64,000 bases of DNA, from contig NC_053139.1 in NCBI RefSeq assembly GCF_016808335.1, positions 34,927,954-34,991,953 on the forward strand. Reading direction: 5' to 3'. The notes beneath the pieces are model-generated. The model was not told where the DNA came from. It saw only the letters and a list, made by a program, of their open reading frames with translations, and ran no database searches. The translations under genes were made by a program, and so were the position numbers. Below are positions 12,659 to 21,878 of this stretch, in pieces (the first letter of the stretch is position 1; each line of letters opens with the position of its first letter). The stretch comes from Panicum virgatum. Its lineage: Eukaryota; Streptophyta; Magnoliopsida; Poales; Poaceae.

Positions 12659-13015
12659 TGAGGGCAAGTACATTGCTACATGTCAGCGGTCTCATAACTT
12701 ATCTCATGCAATGCCACGTAGGATTTCGATGATGTCTAAGAGAGAGAGCGAGGTGAGAGAAAGAGGTTGTCGTTTTGCGAGACAACCGCCTCATATAAGC
12801 TAAATTTTAGGACTATAAGACAACTAGATCACCATTGTATGAGTTTTAGTTGTCATCCAACATACACATTTTTTTTATTTACACAAATTAAGAAATTAAG
12901 AGTTTCTATGAGATAAGCTATAAGACAACCTATTATATGAGTTGTCTAATAAATCCTCTCAAAATTACGTGTCATGTATGAAACTACCTATTAGACAATA
13001 CCAATGTACTTGCCC
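12659..13015. mobile_element. Tourist-like MITE, TSD TAA
   Basis: Ends are inverted: the left starts TGAGGGCAAGTACATTG and the right ends CAATGTACTTGCCC. TAA flanks both sides (12656-12658, 13016-13018). Size (357 bp), AT-rich core and 3-bp target site fit the PIF/Harbinger Tourist group. Confidence 0.75.
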
Positions 13016-14079
13016 TAAGTGGCATCTAAACAGTTGTCTCGCTCGTGTGCAAGAACCAGAACATCAAAGTGGGATAGGTGGGCCGCGACCCACCCTAAGA
13101 TCCGGGCCAACAAACTCATCCACTATATTTTCCTCTCTCTCTTTTTTTGAAAGAAATTGACTGTATTTTCAGCCTTAAAAAAAGAATTATGTTTGCATTT
13201 GACCACCGTAACATTGACATCTGGATTCGCCACTACATCAAGATGATCATATATTTTTTCAAGAAACATGTATAATAATAAGAATGATAGTTAGGTTTGT
13301 TCCTTAAGTAATTTTTCATTACATTGATCTATAATCTATTTTTTATGCGATCTTCTACTTTTGTTCAATTTAAAAGGATAAAAATTAGTTTAATTTCTTA
13401 TAGCATGCCACATATTAATAAGAATGCCAAATTCTAGTGAAGTATTGCTCGTATGTGTAAAATATCAAACTTTGAAGAAAGGTTTCGTGACAGAACACTT
13501 GATTTAAATTACTTATATTTTCCCAAAATTTTATATCATGTATTTAATTTGTTCAATTTACCTTTCGATTTCAGAAAACTACTTCACTTCTATAAATCAA
13601 TGAAGAAATTAGAAAAATAGCCTTTTGCACACATTATCCTTGTTCCGGACTGTAACTCTAACCTTCCTTTTTTTTGCGGGTAACTAGTAACAAACCAGTT
13701 GTGAGGAGGCCGATTCTCAAATGTTTCTCTCATTTCAACGGTGAGGTGGCATTTGGGCGAACAAAGGGATCAATTCTAAACCCAAATAAAAATGTGAGGA
13801 CCGAGAAGGTGGTGAATTACCCCAATCCTCGAATCAGAAATGGATCCCCGGCCACAAGCGCCCAACTCCCCGGCGCATCGCAGCGGTCCATCTCGACGAA
13901 TCCAACGGCTCTGATCGAGCGTCTAGCAAACGTGGAAGCCACGGCACCTCCCCCCCATCAGATTCCTATGTCTGCCAGCGGGTGCCGGTGCCAGTCCTCC
14001 CAGGCCCGCAACTGAAAAAACATTCCACCAGAGAGCCAGCGAGCGAGCGAGCGAGCGAGAGAGAGAGAGAGAGAGAGAG
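13016..14079. other. AT-rich spacer and 5' flank of the small membrane-protein gene
   Basis: About 13300-13640 is similar to 18177-18430, sharing tracts such as AGATTAGTTTAATTTCT/AAATTAGTTTAATTTCT and GGATGCCAAATT/GAATGCCAAATT. From 13690 the sequence is GC-richer and ends in a (GAGC)n(GA)n leader before the ATG at 14080. No TATA box is convincing. Confidence 0.5.
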
Positions 14080-14373
14080 ATGCAGTCTGCGCTGCGCCAA
14101 GCCTCCCGCCGCGCGGCGAGCGCCGCCGGCCGCCGCGGCGTCGCCACCGAGGCCGAGAGGGAGCGGATCGCGCTGCTGGTCCAGCAGGAGGTGCGCGCCC
14201 AGATGCGCCGCGCGGCCAGGGAGGCGGAGGAGGCGCTCGCCTTCCTGCGCGCGAGGGCGGAGGCGGAGGTCGTCGCCGCCATCTACCTGAAGGAGGGCGT
14301 CAAGATGGGCTTCGCCTTCCTGGGCGGCGCGTACGCCACGATGCTCTACGCCTTGTACCGCGCCGCCGCCTGA
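14080..14373 (+). CDS. small putative mitochondrial membrane protein, 97 aa
   Basis: I do not recognise a named family. Residues 1-24 (MQSALRQASRRAASAAGRRG) are rich in Arg, Ala and Ser with no acidic residue, as in mitochondrial presequences. Residues 25-65 form a charged helix (EAERERIALLVQQEVRAQMRR), probably coiled coil. Residues about 75-95 (MGFAFLGGAYATMLYALYR) look like one membrane segment, with a short C-terminal tail. The start follows a GA-rich leader like that of the truncated copy at 12300, whose protein starts the same way, which supports both the start and the gene being real. Single exon. Targeting is inferred from composition only. Confidence 0.7.
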   Translation: MQSALRQASRRAASAAGRRGVATEAERERIALLVQQEVRAQMRRAAREAEEALAFLRARAEAEVVAAIYLKEGVKMGFAFLGGAYATMLYALYRAAA

Positions 14374-14655
14374 TCGGGGAGATCTCACCACTCACACTCG
14401 CGCACCAGTGTTTCTGCCCTCGTTGTTTGGATCGGATCGGTAGTACTATCTAGGGAGTAGTAGTATCTGTCAACTCAAACCTATCTAGATTTTGGAGTAG
14501 AACCGTAGTGCTCGCCGTCTTTGTTGATCGTGTCTGGAAGATGAACCGCGTGGTCTTCGCGATGCCGAATTAATGGATGTTGATGAGCATGTGTTTTTGG
14601 GAGCCAAACTGTTGCCCTGGTTCGCTCATGCGAGCTGTTTGATGAATTGCTTGTG
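14374..14655. other. 3' flank of the small gene
   Basis: Probable 3' UTR, running into the tandem repeat that follows. No polyadenylation signal is convincing. Confidence 0.4.
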
Positions 14656-14951
14656 AGCATGCGTTTTGCCCAGTCCAATCCCTGGCTCCCTGCACGCGGG
14701 GTGTTCGGTGAAATGCTTGCTGGTCTATGTCTGTTTGCGTGCCCTTTGTTCCACTCGTGCGCGCGAGGTGTGATGCTGATGAAGTTTTTGGTGTGATGCT
14801 GTTTGATGAAATGCTTGTGGTTGTGACTTGTGAGCATTCGTCCTGCCCAGTCCAATCCCTGTCTCCCTGCACGCTCGGGGTGTTTGGTGAAATGCTCCTT
14901 GCTGGTCATGTCTGTTTGCGTCCCCTTTGTTCCACTCATGCGCACGAGGTG
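14656..14951. repeat. diverged tandem repeat, about 176-bp period
   Basis: Two units are clear: 14656-14770 and 14832-14951 share GCCCAGTCCAATCCCTG, CTCCCTGCACGC, TGTCTGTTTGCGT and CCCTTTGTTCCACTC in the same order. Shorter echoes (GAGCATG, GATGAAATGCTTG) lie on both sides. Noncoding. Confidence 0.7.
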
Positions 14952-15215
14952 CTTGGTTAATTAACTGGTTCGCACAGACTAAATTACCATCCGCGCAATG
15001 CCGATGAGGTTTTTGGTGGGATGCTGCTTGTGAGCTTGCGTTGGAAATCCATGGAGGTGAATTCGTCTCCCGAGAAGAGAGGCAAGGCCGTGGCGCCCTG
15101 CCCTCTTGTGCTTAGATAGCCTGCCAGGCTGCCTAACTCCAAGCACGGAAGCTCCAGGCTGCCAGGCCGTGGCCGGGGCTTGCCATCACCCATCGTCAGT
15201 ATTCAGTGCACGAGC
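14952..15215. other. spacer between convergent genes
   Basis: Lies between the small gene (plus) and the 3' end of the MAX1 pseudogene (minus). No separate feature is recognised. Confidence 0.4.
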
Positions 15216-15735
15216 CTAGGCGGTGCCGACACGCCGTTCGACGGCGACGAGCTTGACGCCGTGCCTGAAGCTGAGGACGATCCCGAACTGGAGCTCGGGC
15301 GGCGACTCCATCCGCGGCGACCGCCGGAAGACGAAGCGCTGGTACAGGTGCACCACGGACAGCTTCACCTCCTGCAGCGCGAACCGCTGCCCGACGCACG
15401 CCCGGGGCCGACGCCGAAGGGGATGTGCGCGCACGGGTGCCACCGCCGCTGCTCCTCGCTCGCCGGGTCGAACCGCTCCGGCCGGAACGCGCCGGGGTCC
15501 GGGAAGCTGGCGGCGTCGCGCGCCAGGGCGCCCGGCGCCATCCACAGCCACGTGCCCTGGCCGCCGCTGTGATCCGTGAGCAGGACGAACGCCAAGGATC
15601 TCTGCTTGGTGTGAAGTGGAAATGGGTTTTGTATACTACCTTTGGGAGCTTGCAGCCTGAGAGCTCTACCTGTTGTGACGTCACCCTGGCGATCAGTGGC
15701 GAGACGGTGTAAAATCTCATCGCCTCCTTTATCAC

Positions 15736-15838
15736 CTGCAAAGATGCAAATGGAAGCTGGAAAGTTCATGGCCGGATCACAGCTTCTTGCACTGCACGAT
15801 GGTTACAGAGATTGAGCAGTAGCACGATGTGTGCTTGC
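15736..15838 (-). other. GC-AG intron of the MAX1 pseudogene
   Basis: On the minus strand the exon ends TTGATCAG and the intron begins GCAAGC, ending TTGCAG. The reading frame passes in phase 0 from PYLDQ to VIKEAM, which fixes the junction. The other introns here use GT-AG. Confidence 0.7.
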
Positions 15839-17099
15839 CTGATCAAGGTAGGGGAACCGGTACTGCAGGTCGTCGGCGGTGGGCACGGAGCCAGGCGGCC
15901 CGAACGCATCGACCTCCGCGAGCAGCTTGGCCTCGACCTCCGGGTGGCCGGCGACGAGGTACAGGGCGGAGGACAGCGTGAACGCCGTCGTGGCCGACCC
16001 GGCGAGGAGGTGCTCGTAGGTGAGCGCGCTCACGTGCTCCGGCGTCAGGCGCCGCGCTGCGGTCTCGCGCGTCGAGCACCGCCGACAGGAAGTCCCTCCT
16101 CGCCCCCACGCCGTCGCCGTCGCGGCCGCGTTCACGGTGGCGCGCCGGCACTATCTCGTCGACGCGCGCGCGCAGACGCTCGTTGGTCCGGGCGACCCTC
16201 CGGTCGGTCGTCCCCGGGACGCGGAGCAGCAGGCGCCGCGCCGGCCCCTGCAGCGCCGGCACGACGGAGAGCGGCGCGGACAGGCCCATCCTGAGGGTGG
16301 TGGTGGAGTGGACGTGCTCCCTGACGAACTCCGCGGCCTCGCCGCCGCCGCTCGTCACCGTGAGGCCGAAGTCGACGCCGAACGCCGCCTGCCCGATGAC
16401 GTCGGTGGCCAGCTTGAGGAAGAGGTCCGAGAGGTCCACGTCGCCGTGCTCCTGAGCCGCCGCCGCCGGGATGGCGTCCGCGGCGCGCTCGATGCAGCGC
16501 TGCATGGTGGGGATGAGGAAGGCGAGGTGCGACGGCTGGTACAGCGAGATGATCGTGTTCCTCATCGCCGACCACCGTTCATCCCTGATGAGATGCAACG
16601 CAAGTGTTGGTAATTTCAAAATTGAAGTGCATCGCGGCGGAGAGTGTCACCTAGTGAAGAAGAGCCCCTTCTGGTGGAGAGGGGAGCCGGCGATGGGCGC
16701 CGGCAAGCTCCTGTTGGGGATGCTCTTGAACTGCCGGACGCCGACCTCCCTGCAGAGCTCCGGGTCAGCGACGATCACCAGGGGCTGCCTCCCCAAATGG
16801 AACCTGCAGCCATCGCAAAACCTCACTCACGCACAAATCCTACTTCCAGACAGATCAAAACAAACTCAAAAGAACACTCAAACTTGCAAATTAATTAATG
16901 CTTTGCTACCGGAAGATTGGGCCGTATTTCTTGGCGAGGAGGCAGAAGACGTCAGGGCCGTGGCGGGCGAGCAGCGGCAGGTGCCCCACGACGGGCAAGG
17001 CTGGCGGCGCCGGGACGTCCCTGACACCCCAGTGTGGCGCGTAGAAGTACAGCAGGAAGAAGACGACGCCGACGACGCAGGACGCCACCGTGGTGTCAC

Positions 17100-17661
17100 C
17101 AGGGTTCACCAAACCGGTGGGAACCGGTCCGGTTTGGGCCGGTACCAAACCGGACTAAATTCAAAATTTCAATTTGAATTAAAAAAATGAAAAATTCTCA
17201 AAAAATTCCTAAAAATACTTAAAGGTGCGACGAATCTAATGGTGTCCAATTTTCTCAAAAATTCATTCATTTAGTATAGTTTGCAGGGATTTGAAATTAA
17301 ACAAAAAAAAAACGTGCATATAAAAGTATACAAATACAATGTAAAAATAGTACAAAAAGGGTTGGAGGGTTCATTTAGGCTAAAATATGTTATACAAATA
17401 TTTATTTAGTATACTTTGTGGGCATTTGAATTTAAACCAAAAAAGAAAAAAAATTGAATTTAGCCGGTTACCAGTCAAACCGACCGGTTACCAGTCAAAC
17501 CGACCGGTAAACCGGCCCAACCGACCGGTATACCGGTCCGAACCGGTTGAACGGCGAAATTTGAATTCCACCGGTTCCGACCGGTAACCGGCCAAACCGA
17601 ACCGGTATACCGGTACCGGAGCCCGACGGTTTGGCCGGACCGGTCGGAAATTAAAACCCTG
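17100..17661. mobile_element. hAT-type MITE inside MAX1 exon 1, 8-bp TSD
   Basis: Ends are CAGGGTT and AACCCTG, typical of hAT. Flanking 8-mers GGTGTCAC (17092-17099) and GGTGCCAC (17662-17669) match at 7 of 8. Subterminal regions are dense in ACCGGT/ACCGACCGG words and the core is AT-rich. A second family member lies at 38312-38892 and shares the core words GCGACGAATCTAAT and GGTTGGAGGGTTCATTTAGGC. No transposase is encoded. Confidence 0.88.
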
Positions 17662-17712
17662 GGTGCCACACGGCAGCCACGGTTCCGTTCCGACGGCGCC
17701 TGCCATCTCCAT

Positions 17713-18770
17713 GGATGATGGATCCCCAAGCTTAATTTCGGTTGCTAGGTGCTGTGCTCTTGCTCGCCTGCGACTGGGGATTCGCAGCTTGGTCTCTTCT
17801 CTTGGGGATTGTCGGATGTTTGCAGGGCTCATTCGTGGCCCTTGGTAGTGCTGGGATGTTTGCAGTAAACAAAGAAAGGAGAGGAACCTTGGCGTTGGTG
17901 GCTCTGACTGACAGCCATTGTCGACCACATTCCTGCAAGTGGGGAAAAAGTTGGAATCCACAAGGGTTCTTTTTCGCAAAAAGAAGTTGGGAAAGAGGAA
18001 TGATCTCAGAAGCTGGTCAAGCCAAGAATCATGATATCAACATTGTGTGCAAGAAAGCACATCAACAAGATCATGCATTGTTTTTATTCTTTTTTTAAGT
18101 TTTCTAAAAAATAAATAAAACATGTTGGTCCCTAACTAATATTTTGAGCCATGCAAAAATTACGCAACTTGAAAGCTTTGTTCCTTAAATACATTATTAT
18201 TAATTTGAACCATAGTTTCATTTTCCCATACAATCTTCTCCTCCCATTTAATTTTAAAGGATACAGATTAGTTTAATTTCTCATAGCATGGCATATTGAA
18301 AAGGATGCCAAATTGTGAACAAAGTCCGGCTCGTATTTATCATTTAATTTATTTTTAAATTTAAAATTCGAGACATTCATCCCTTTGAAATTCTTGAAGA
18401 AACTAGAGAGGAAAGAGCCTTGCCCCACCTTCCAATTCTATGTCATAAATTGGGCATGGCCGATAAAAGGAACATAATTAATTAATTATACTTCAACACC
18501 GAGTATCATGCATGGTCAGTATGCTCAGCAAGTCAGCATGAAGAATATCTCAAACATGCATATTTGATATGGAAGATCTCACATGCACACAGAAGTTAAT
18601 ATCAACACATGTAGGAAGAATTTTCCCTTAATAAGTGATTATTAAATAATTAGTTTTCTGCGATGAAGTCGACTATAAAGAAAATACAATATCAACTTGT
18701 TTAACGAAATATGTTCAGCTAAAACAAGGTGCCCATCGACTCTTATTCAACTCATATATTGTCTATATAT
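17713..18770. other. 5' flank of MAX1 and AT-rich spacer
   Basis: 17713-18090 would be the MAX1 upstream region. 18177-18430 resembles 13300-13640. No genes are recognised. Confidence 0.45.
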
Positions 18771-18997
18771 CTCTCCATTTCAAATTATAATTTATTTGAT
18801 TTTTTTTAAACTTGACCACTGGTCTTATTCAAAAAAATTATACAAATATAGTTAAATTTAAGTCATTCTTGAAGAATTTTTATTACTAAGGCAAGCCATA
18901 ACAAATGAAGTGATAATTTGTATAATTTTTTGAATAAAATGAGTAGTCAAACTTGTGGTAAAAAAGTTGAACAAATTATAATTTGGAACGGAAGGAG
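18771..18997. mobile_element. Stowaway-like MITE
   Basis: The left end CTCCATTTCAAATTATAATTT mirrors the right end AAATTATAATTTGGAACGGAAGGAG, and TA follows the right end. AT-rich with no coding, as in Tc1/mariner-type Stowaways. Confidence 0.65.
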
Positions 18998-19116
18998 TAG
19001 TTCTATCACTCAAAACCATTTGTTTGAATGCTTGTGGAACTAAAAACAGTGCACAGCTAGAAGCTGCATTTAAATACAATCATTAATTTTTCTCGCAAGA
19101 GCTGCAACAAGTGATA

Positions 19117-19244
19117 CTCCATCCGTTTCAAAATGTAAGTCGTTTTGGCTTTTCTAGATTCATAGTGTTTGCTATGTCTAGATACATAGCAAAATATATA
19201 AATATAGAAAAATCAAAACGACCTTACATTTTTGAACGGGGGAG
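19117..19244. mobile_element. Stowaway MITE, TA target site
   Basis: 128 bp flanked by TA on both sides (19115-19116, 19245-19246). The left arm CTCCATCCGTTTCAAAATGT pairs with the right arm ACATTTTTGAACGGGGGAG, and the whole sequence can fold into one hairpin. It lies about 30 bp past the stop codon of the MADS gene. Confidence 0.85.
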
Positions 19245-19271
19245 TATTATTTTAGAACTGTCGCATTATTG

Positions 19272-20192
19272 CTACCAAAAGAAGTTGCAGGTCGTCGTTG
19301 TCCCGTGGTACCCTTCCATTCCATATGCGGCGGCGGCGTCATGGCAGCTGCCGTCGTCTCCAATGTCGTAGCCGTAGCAGGCGAGTTGGTTGTGGTGAGA
19401 GCCGTAGTTGAAAGGCGGCGGCGGAAGATAAGGAGGCATCGTCGGAGCAAAAGGCATCGATGCATGGTTGGCGTCGCCGCCCATCAGCATCTGCGTGTAA
19501 AAGACCCCCTGATGGCTGCTGCTGCTGCTGGCGCCGCCGTCAGCCGCGAAAGCGCCTGCGCCGGCGGCGCAGTAGAAGGCGCCGCCGGCGTCGCCGGAGA
19601 CCGCCGCCGCGCACTCCTGCATCGTCATCTCCTCGACCATGGCCTCATGCATGCGCACGCGCTGCATCGCCTCGGCCCGGACCTGCTCGAGCGCGGCGAG
19701 CGTGGCGAGGAGGTCCGGCATCCCCGCGCGGCGCACGTCGTCGCCGTCCGGCACGCCGGCCGCGCGCGCCGCCGCGATGAGCGCCTCCCGCCTGCGCGCC
19801 TCCGCCGCGATGGCCTTGTCCAGGCGCTCCTTCTCGCTCTCGAACTCCTCCAGGACCGCCGGGTCCGCGCTGCCTGCTGGCGCGGCCCCGGTGGCGGCGG
19901 CGGCGGAGGCCGGGTCGAGGTAGCGGTCGATGACGGCGTCCACGGAGGGGTGGCCGAGCGAGTAGGGCTTGTCGGCGCGGGAGAACACGACGACGGCGAC
20001 GTGCGCGCCGCAGAGCGCGGCGAGCTCGGCGGCCTTCTTGAAGAGGCCGCTGCGGCGCTTGGAGAAGCACACGTGCCGCGCCGCGACGCCCTCGATGCGC
20101 TTGATCTCGATCTTCTGCCGCCCCAGCGTCTTCTTCCTCTTCCGCTGCTCCCCGCCAGCCTCGCCGCGGCGCCTCTCCGCCTCCTCCGCCAT
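19272..20192 (-). CDS. type I (M-alpha, AGL61/62-like) MADS-box transcription factor, 306 aa
   Basis: The MADS domain spans about residues 20-80: KKTLGRQKIEIKRIE, ARHVCFSKRRSGLFKKA, ELAALCGAHVAVVVFSR and KPYSLGHPSVDAVIDRYL, the hallmark of M-alpha proteins. A helical region with Ala and Arg follows, then a Gly/Pro/His/Tyr-rich C-terminus ending in CNFFW. There is no K-box and no intron, as usual for type I genes. The start at 20192 gives a short basic leader; an in-frame ATG at 20228 adds 12 residues. Relatives are known to act as heterodimers in female gametophyte and endosperm development; that role here is inferred. It is the only fully open gene between MAX1 and GPAT. Confidence 0.92.
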   Translation of the reverse strand: MAEEAERRRGEAGGEQRKRKKTLGRQKIEIKRIEGVAARHVCFSKRRSGLFKKAAELAALCGAHVAVVVFSRADKPYSLGHPSVDAVIDRYLDPASAAAATGAAPAGSADPAVLEEFESEKERLDKAIAAEARRREALIAAARAAGVPDGDDVRRAGMPDLLATLAALEQVRAEAMQRVRMHEAMVEEMTMQECAAAVSGDAGGAFYCAAGAGAFAADGGASSSSSHQGVFYTQMLMGGDANHASMPFAPTMPPYLPPPPFNYGSHHNQLACYGYDIGDDGSCHDAAAAYGMEGYHGTTTTCNFFW

Positions 20193-20720
20193 CTGCACCT
20201 TGGAACGGCCGCGCAATGGCGATAGCATGCACGCGTGAGAGGTGGATATATAGGGGAACAGCAAACAATGCGTGCAAGGAAAGTGAGGGCTCGGCATCGG
20301 AGATATTTCGTGACTGTTGATTGATTGATTGATTAGGAAGAAATTTGAATTTGTTTTTCAGGTGACCTGTCAATCTTTCTCTCTGTGCGTCGCGCTCCCG
20401 ATACATCGGTTCGTGTCGATAACATCCTGGGGCCAGCAGTAGCAGCCAGCTGCAGGTTCACCGAGTTTGACGCTGAATGGTCAGGTACTCGATCAGGTGT
20501 CCTGCTTCCTGACCATGGCAAGTACTAGCAAGGAAGGATGATGTTTCTTGGGCCATGGTACCAAGCCTGTGCCTACGTCCAAATATCTGAAAACAAGTTA
20601 GTTCATTACTCATCAGGCTTTGTTTGTTTTGTCCATCATGAATGTGACCGTTCGTTCTAACTTTGCTTTTAACTAGGTGAGCAAAAATATATTTTTAATA
20701 TATGTTATTGTATATATGAT
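20193..20720. other. upstream region of the MADS gene
   Basis: On the minus strand the gene's promoter would lie here; TATATCCACC near 20250 includes a possible TATA box about 55 bp before the ATG. No other feature is recognised. Confidence 0.4.
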
Positions 20721-20728
20721 CTATATTT

Positions 20729-21022
20729 TTTTTTGAGATTACACAATACAACTCAGACACTCACAACGCATGCACACTCACGGCCCTATGAACACATGTA
20801 CGCAAACCCTACTTCTATGAGCATTTTCGAAAACTAAACCGGCAAATCCTCAAAATTGACGAAGTCACCACATGCATCTCGTTGTCGACAGGAACGTTGC
20901 CTACCACTTAATACACAACGCCGTTAAATCTCAGAATATTCGCTCCCATACATGAGGAGTCGAACCCAGGATCTCAGATGCTACCGAAGCTCTTATAACC
21001 ACTAGGCTATAGGCTTCGGGAC
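20729..21022 (-). mobile_element. tRNA-derived SINE
   Basis: Read on the minus strand, the head has a pol III A box (TAGCCTAGTGG) and B box (GGTTCGACTCC) at tRNA-like spacing, and the tail ends in an A-run (T-run at 20726-20734 on plus). The 8-mer CTATATTT flanks the element on both sides (20721-20728, 21023-21030). This is a classic plant SINE layout. It is not a tRNA gene because no cloverleaf is closed. Confidence 0.82.
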
Positions 21023-21030
21023 CTATATTT

Positions 21031-21878
21031 ATGCTACATAATTATATGAATTGATGAAACTCGTTACAAGCTGTCTCGTAAAAAAATTATAATCTAATAT
21101 CTCGTCGTACTATAATTTATTAAGTGGTGCTTGCAATCTTGGAATAGTTGTACTCCATATGCGTGGCAAAACTGTGCTGAGCTGATGAGATAATATATGC
21201 TGACTATTCACGGTGAATGTCTTACTACATTCTGAATGTTGCTGACCAGTACTCCTGCGAGGACCTAATCAACAATAGTAAATAAAGTGTGTATTATTTG
21301 AAAATCCTAACTTATCTATGCAGTATTTTGTCAAATGAAGCTAGATCATAATTTATTAAGTGGTTTATGAACACTTGGAATAGTTGTACTTCATATGCAT
21401 GGGTATATTAGGAGTATAAATTTCGTCACCCGCAGCAACACACGGGCACACACCTAGTCCTCTATATTAACATTGTGGCTATCCAAAAAAATAAAAATAA
21501 AACAAATAACTGAAGATAAAAATTGTATGCTTAAGGAAAAGGAATACACGGTGGCACATTGCCTCAAATATACTGTCTCACAAATGGGCATGATTAATAA
21601 ATTAACCTGCTTGGGTGAGCGTTGACGATCCAAACTATATTTGCAATCTTTTTTCTTCTTTATTTATTTTCAACATGTACAAGAATTTCCACACATATAT
21701 ACTAGAGAGAGAGAGCGTGTGTATCCACATATGCAGACAAACTGACTTATGTTTAAGAAGAAAAGGAGAAAATAAATAAATAAAGAATATATACACACTC
21801 TTAATCACGCATTAGTAACTGCACAAATAATATAATAACATGCATGTTCCCGCACTACTCCATAAACAACGTGTACAC
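21031..21878. other. AT-rich spacer downstream of GPAT
   Basis: The words TAATTTATTAAGTGGT and GGAATAGTTGTACT(C/T)CATATGC occur twice (21113-21165 and 21351-21400), so about 55 bp is duplicated with 237-bp spacing. Otherwise nothing is recognised. Confidence 0.45.

Larger units (their letters stand above)
15216..17712 (-). pseudogene. MAX1: CYP711A (MAX1-type) cytochrome P450, broken by a hAT MITE and two frameshifts
   Basis: MAX1/CYP711A enzymes are ER P450s that oxidise carlactone in strigolactone synthesis. Exons on the minus strand: 17712-17662 plus 17091-16910 (exon 1, split by a MITE), 16803-16651, 16584-15839, 15735-15640, 15556-15216. Family signatures: a hydrophobic N-terminal anchor (VVGVVFFLLYFY), [35 protein letters not shown]-helix [11 protein letters not shown], ExxR (KEAMR), FRPERFDP, and a C-terminus [20 protein letters not shown]. 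Removing the MITE and one TSD copy brings exon 1 back in frame. Near 16050 there is a net +1 shift, and near 15400 a missing base in the heme loop (after IPFGVGP, before RACVGQ). Intact length would be about 523 residues, normal for the family. Confidence 0.9.

Noticed and set aside
15812..16613. Plus-strand frames of 160-197 codons
   Set aside because: Antisense to the MAX1 exon.
19269..20225. 318-codon frame on plus
   Set aside because: Antisense shadow of the MADS gene in GC-rich DNA; no motif.
20970..21022. tRNA gene on the minus strand
   Set aside because: A and B boxes are present but no cloverleaf closes, and an A-tail with target duplications shows it is a SINE.
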